Positions 4,846 through 6,854 of a DNA stretch of 6,854 bases are shown piece after piece (the first letter of the stretch is position 1; each line of letters begins with the position of its first letter). Made by a program: the position numbers and the translations under genes. The notes under the pieces were generated by a model that saw only the letters and a program-made list of their open reading frames with translations, did no database searches and was not told the DNA's origin. Source of the stretch: Modestobacter sp. (lineage in GTDB: Bacteria > Actinomycetota > Actinomycetes > Mycobacteriales > Geodermatophilaceae); assembly GCA_025966175.1 (NCBI GenBank), contig JAOPVN010000304.1, forward strand, positions 1 through 6,854, in the 5' to 3' direction.

Positions 4846-6768
4846 GTGATCACGCGGGCGGACAGGCCGGAGGACGCGACCGGCCGTGCTGTGGCCGCCT
4901 ACCGGGCTGGGCCGACCGCTCTCGACCACGCCGCGGTGTTCGCCGCGATGCCGACCCCCTACCTGGTGTTGACGCCCGACCTGGTCATCGCCGACGCGAA
5001 CCCCGCCTACCTGGCCACCACCGGTCGGGCGTTGGACGACCTCGTCGGCCGGGACGTGTTCGACGCCTTCCCCGGCAACCCCAACGAGAGCGATCCCGAC
5101 GGCGGCGCCAGCAAGGTGCGGGCGTCCCTCGAGCGGGCGCGCGACTCCGGCCGGCCGCACACGATGCCGGTGCAGGAGTACGACATCCCCGACGGGGCCG
5201 GCGGGTTCACCAAGCGCTTCTGGAGCCTGATCAGCGTCCCCGTGCTCGATTCGTCGGGCTGCTGCCGGTACGTGCTGCAGCGCGCCGAGGACATCACCGA
5301 CTACCTCCGGGAGCAGGCGCAGGCCGCCCACCCCAGCGGCACCGGCAGGAAGTGGCGTCGCCGGGTGCTGGAGGTGGAGAGCGACCTGTTCGCCCGCGGG
5401 GTGGAGCTGAGCGCCGCCCGGGAGGCCGAGGCGGAGACCGCCCGCCGGCTGGCCGCGCTCTCCGGGGTGGCCCTGGCGTTGGGGAACGCGCAGACCCTGG
5501 ACGACCTGGCGCGGGTGGTGACCGGGCGGGGGCTGGTCGCGCTGGGTGCGCACGGCGGCGCGGTCGCCGTCTGCGAAGGGGACCGGCACCTGCGGCTGGT
5601 GCTCACCGAGGGCATGAGCCCGGTCGGCGTCGGCCCGGACACCCTGCTGTCCCTGGACGCCCCCTACCCGGGGTGCGTCGCGGCCCGCAGCGGGGAGCGG
5701 GTGCTGCTGCCGGACCGGGCGACCAGCGAGGCGTTCTCGCCGGAGCTGGCCCAGCTCGTCGTGACGACTGGGGTGCAGGCCTGGGCGGCAGTGCCGCTGG
5801 AGAGCGGCGACCGGCGGATCGGCTCGCTCAGCGTCGGCTGGACCCACCCACCCGTGCTCATGCCGGCCGACCTCGAGCTGCTCGTCGCGCTGGCCGCGCA
5901 GTGCGCCCAGACACTCGAGCGGATCCGGGCCCGCGAGGCCGAGCAGGAACGGCACGCGGCGGTGCAGGGCATGGCCGAGGCACTGCAGCGCAGCCTGCTC
6001 ACCGAGCCCCCCTCGCCCGACCACCTGGAGGTCGTCGTCCGGTACCTGCCGGCCGCCACCCAGGCGCAGGTCGGCGGCGACTGGTACGACGCCTTCCTGC
6101 TGGGGAACGGCTGCACCGCCCTGGTCATCGGCGACGTCACCGGCCACGACCGGCACGCCGCGGCGGCGATGGCCCAGGTGCGCAACGTGCTGCGCGGGAT
6201 CGCGCACAGCCGGCGGGAATCCCCGGCCGCCGTCCTCACCGCGCTGGACGGGGCGATGCGGGACCTGGCGGTCGACACCCTCGCCACCGCCGTCCTGGCC
6301 ACCGTCGAGCAGCGGGAGGAGGGCGCCGACCGGGACGTGCGGCTCCTCCGCTGGAGCAACGCCGGTCATCCACCGCCGCTGCTGATCTCCGCCGAGGGCG
6401 AGGTGACCGTGCTGGAGCGCGAGCCGGACCTGCTGCTGGGCCTGGACCCGTCCGCACCACGGGCCGACCACGTGCTGGAGCTGCTGCCGGGCGCCACGGT
6501 GCTGCTCTACACCGACGGCCTGGTGGAGCGGCGCGGCGCGACTCTCGACCAGGGCACCGCCTGGCTGGTCGGTGCCGTCGCCGGCGCGGCACAGCTGCCG
6601 TTGGAGGAGCTCTGCGACCGGCTGCTGGGCGAACTCGCCGGCGCCGTCGAGGACGACGTCGCACTGCTCGCCGTCCGCGCCCGTCCCGCGGGCGGGCCCC
6701 GCCCTGCCGAGGCGGGCGGGGCCCGGTCGCCGGAGGGGCACGGCGACCTCAGGCCGACGAGCTCCTGA
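4846..6768 (+). CDS. PAS-GAF-PP2C phosphatase (SpoIIE/RsbU-type)
   Basis: A 640-residue, apparently cytoplasmic PPM-family phosphatase, expected to remove phosphate from Ser/Thr of regulatory proteins, classically anti-anti-sigma (STAS) factors. Domains: PAS (about 29-150), a charged helical linker (about 160-203), GAF (about 205-360), a signalling helix (about 358-385) and the SpoIIE catalytic domain (about 386-612). Metal-binding and core motifs are complete: GGDWYD (410-415), GDVTGHD (429-435), NAGHPPPLL (505 on), TDGLVE (556-561) and EDDVALL (602-608). No TM segment is seen. A tail of about 28 residues (613-640), Pro/Gly/Arg-rich, is encoded across a strong hairpin. GTG 4846 is the first possible start, since an in-frame TGA lies at 4837. 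Its purine run GAGGGG ends only 2 bases before it, so a start at GTG 4891 or ATG 4948 is possible; the latter would trim the PAS edge. It may counter the upstream kinase, but its substrate is not shown. Confidence 0.93.
   Translation: MITRADRPEDATGRAVAAYRAGPTALDHAAVFAAMPTPYLVLTPDLVIADANPAYLATTGRALDDLVGRDVFDAFPGNPNESDPDGGASKVRASLERARDSGRPHTMPVQEYDIPDGAGGFTKRFWSLISVPVLDSSGCCRYVLQRAEDITDYLREQAQAAHPSGTGRKWRRRVLEVESDLFARGVELSAAREAEAETARRLAALSGVALALGNAQTLDDLARVVTGRGLVALGAHGGAVAVCEGDRHLRLVLTEGMSPVGVGPDTLLSLDAPYPGCVAARSGERVLLPDRATSEAFSPELAQLVVTTGVQAWAAVPLESGDRRIGSLSVGWTHPPVLMPADLELLVALAAQCAQTLERIRAREAEQERHAAVQGMAEALQRSLLTEPPSPDHLEVVVRYLPAATQAQVGGDWYDAFLLGNGCTALVIGDVTGHDRHAAAAMAQVRNVLRGIAHSRRESPAAVLTALDGAMRDLAVDTLATAVLATVEQREEGADRDVRLLRWSNAGHPPPLLISAEGEVTVLEREPDLLLGLDPSAPRADHVLELLPGATVLLYTDGLVERRGATLDQGTAWLVGAVAGAAQLPLEELCDRLLGELAGAVEDDVALLAVRARPAGGPRPAEAGGARSPEGHGDLRPTSS
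6693..6725. terminator. Strong hairpin between convergent genes
   Basis: CGGGCCCCGCCC (6693-6704) and GGGCGGGGCCCG (6714-6725) form a perfect 12-bp all-GC stem with a 9-base loop. It begins 24 bases past the stop of the - strand gene and could terminate it. On the + strand it lies inside the coding sequence, 43 bases before the phosphatase stop. A bidirectional terminator is the likely role; there is no U-tract on either side. Confidence 0.6.
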
Positions 6769-6854
6769 TCTGCTCCGGCAGCAGCCGGCGCCCGGTGGCG
6801 CGGCAGCCGAGGACCAGGCAGGCCACCGCGCCCGCCAGCGCCAGCCGGCCGGGC
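6749..6854 (-). CDS. C-terminal end of a probable membrane protein (partial)
   Basis: Read on the - strand, an open frame enters from the right edge and ends with TGA at 6751-6749, giving 34 codons. All 34 have G or C in the third position, as expected for a real gene in this genome. The peptide has a hydrophobic stretch LALAGAVACLVLGC followed by a basic tail, RATGRRLLPEQIR, ending SSSA. This looks like a last TM helix and a cytoplasmic C-terminus. The family is not recognisable from so little. The gene converges on the phosphatase gene and overlaps its last 20 bases. Confidence 0.5.
   Translation of the reverse strand, partial: PGRLALAGAVACLVLGCRATGRRLLPEQIRSSSA

Noticed and set aside
4432..6741. 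769-codon open frame on the - strand, the longest in the window
   Set aside because: Its length comes from GC bias opposite the phosphatase gene. Composition is shadow-like, and its Val/Gly repeats are the complement of the kinase Pro/Thr tail.

Overview
The window (6854 bases, very GC-rich, third codon positions almost all G or C, GTG starts, few Shine-Dalgarno-free exceptions) looks like the chromosome of a high-GC actinobacterium. A chemoreceptor beside a PASTA-type Ser/Thr kinase and a PAS-GAF-SpoIIE phosphatase would fit a motile, environmental actinobacterium such as a member of the Geodermatophilaceae; that placement is inference, not a database match.

Layout. Four complete genes lie on the + strand and the end of a fifth enters from the right on the - strand. 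(1) 122-1774: a two-TM methyl-accepting chemotaxis receptor with a four-helix-bundle-type sensor, HAMP and an intact signalling hairpin. (2) 1793-1843: a perfect 18-bp inverted repeat, a likely terminator, whose right arm ends 3 bases before the -10-like TAGGTT that probably drives the next gene. (3) 1859-2980: class I glycerate kinase (GlxK/GarK family), apparently translated from a leaderless mRNA. (4) 3125-4750: membrane Ser/Thr protein kinase with a single PASTA repeat and a long Pro/Thr then Gly/Asp/Ser extracytoplasmic tail. (5) 4846-6768: PAS-GAF-PP2C (SpoIIE/RsbU-type) phosphatase. (6) 6749-6854, - strand: C-terminal 34 codons of a probable membrane protein, converging on and overlapping the phosphatase gene.

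How the genes relate. The chemoreceptor and glycerate kinase look like independent transcription units. The kinase and the phosphatase are adjacent and co-directional (95 bases apart) and could form a Ser/Thr phosphorylation on/off pair, one sensing outside the membrane (PASTA) and the other inside (PAS, GAF). No anti-sigma factor, STAS protein, sigma factor or cell-wall gene is present to name their target. There is no sign of mobile elements, CRISPR, tRNA or rRNA. The most notable non-coding features are the inverted repeat fused to the glycerate-kinase promoter, a similar hairpin/-10 arrangement before the phosphatase, and a strong hairpin lying inside the 3' coding end of the phosphatase gene.
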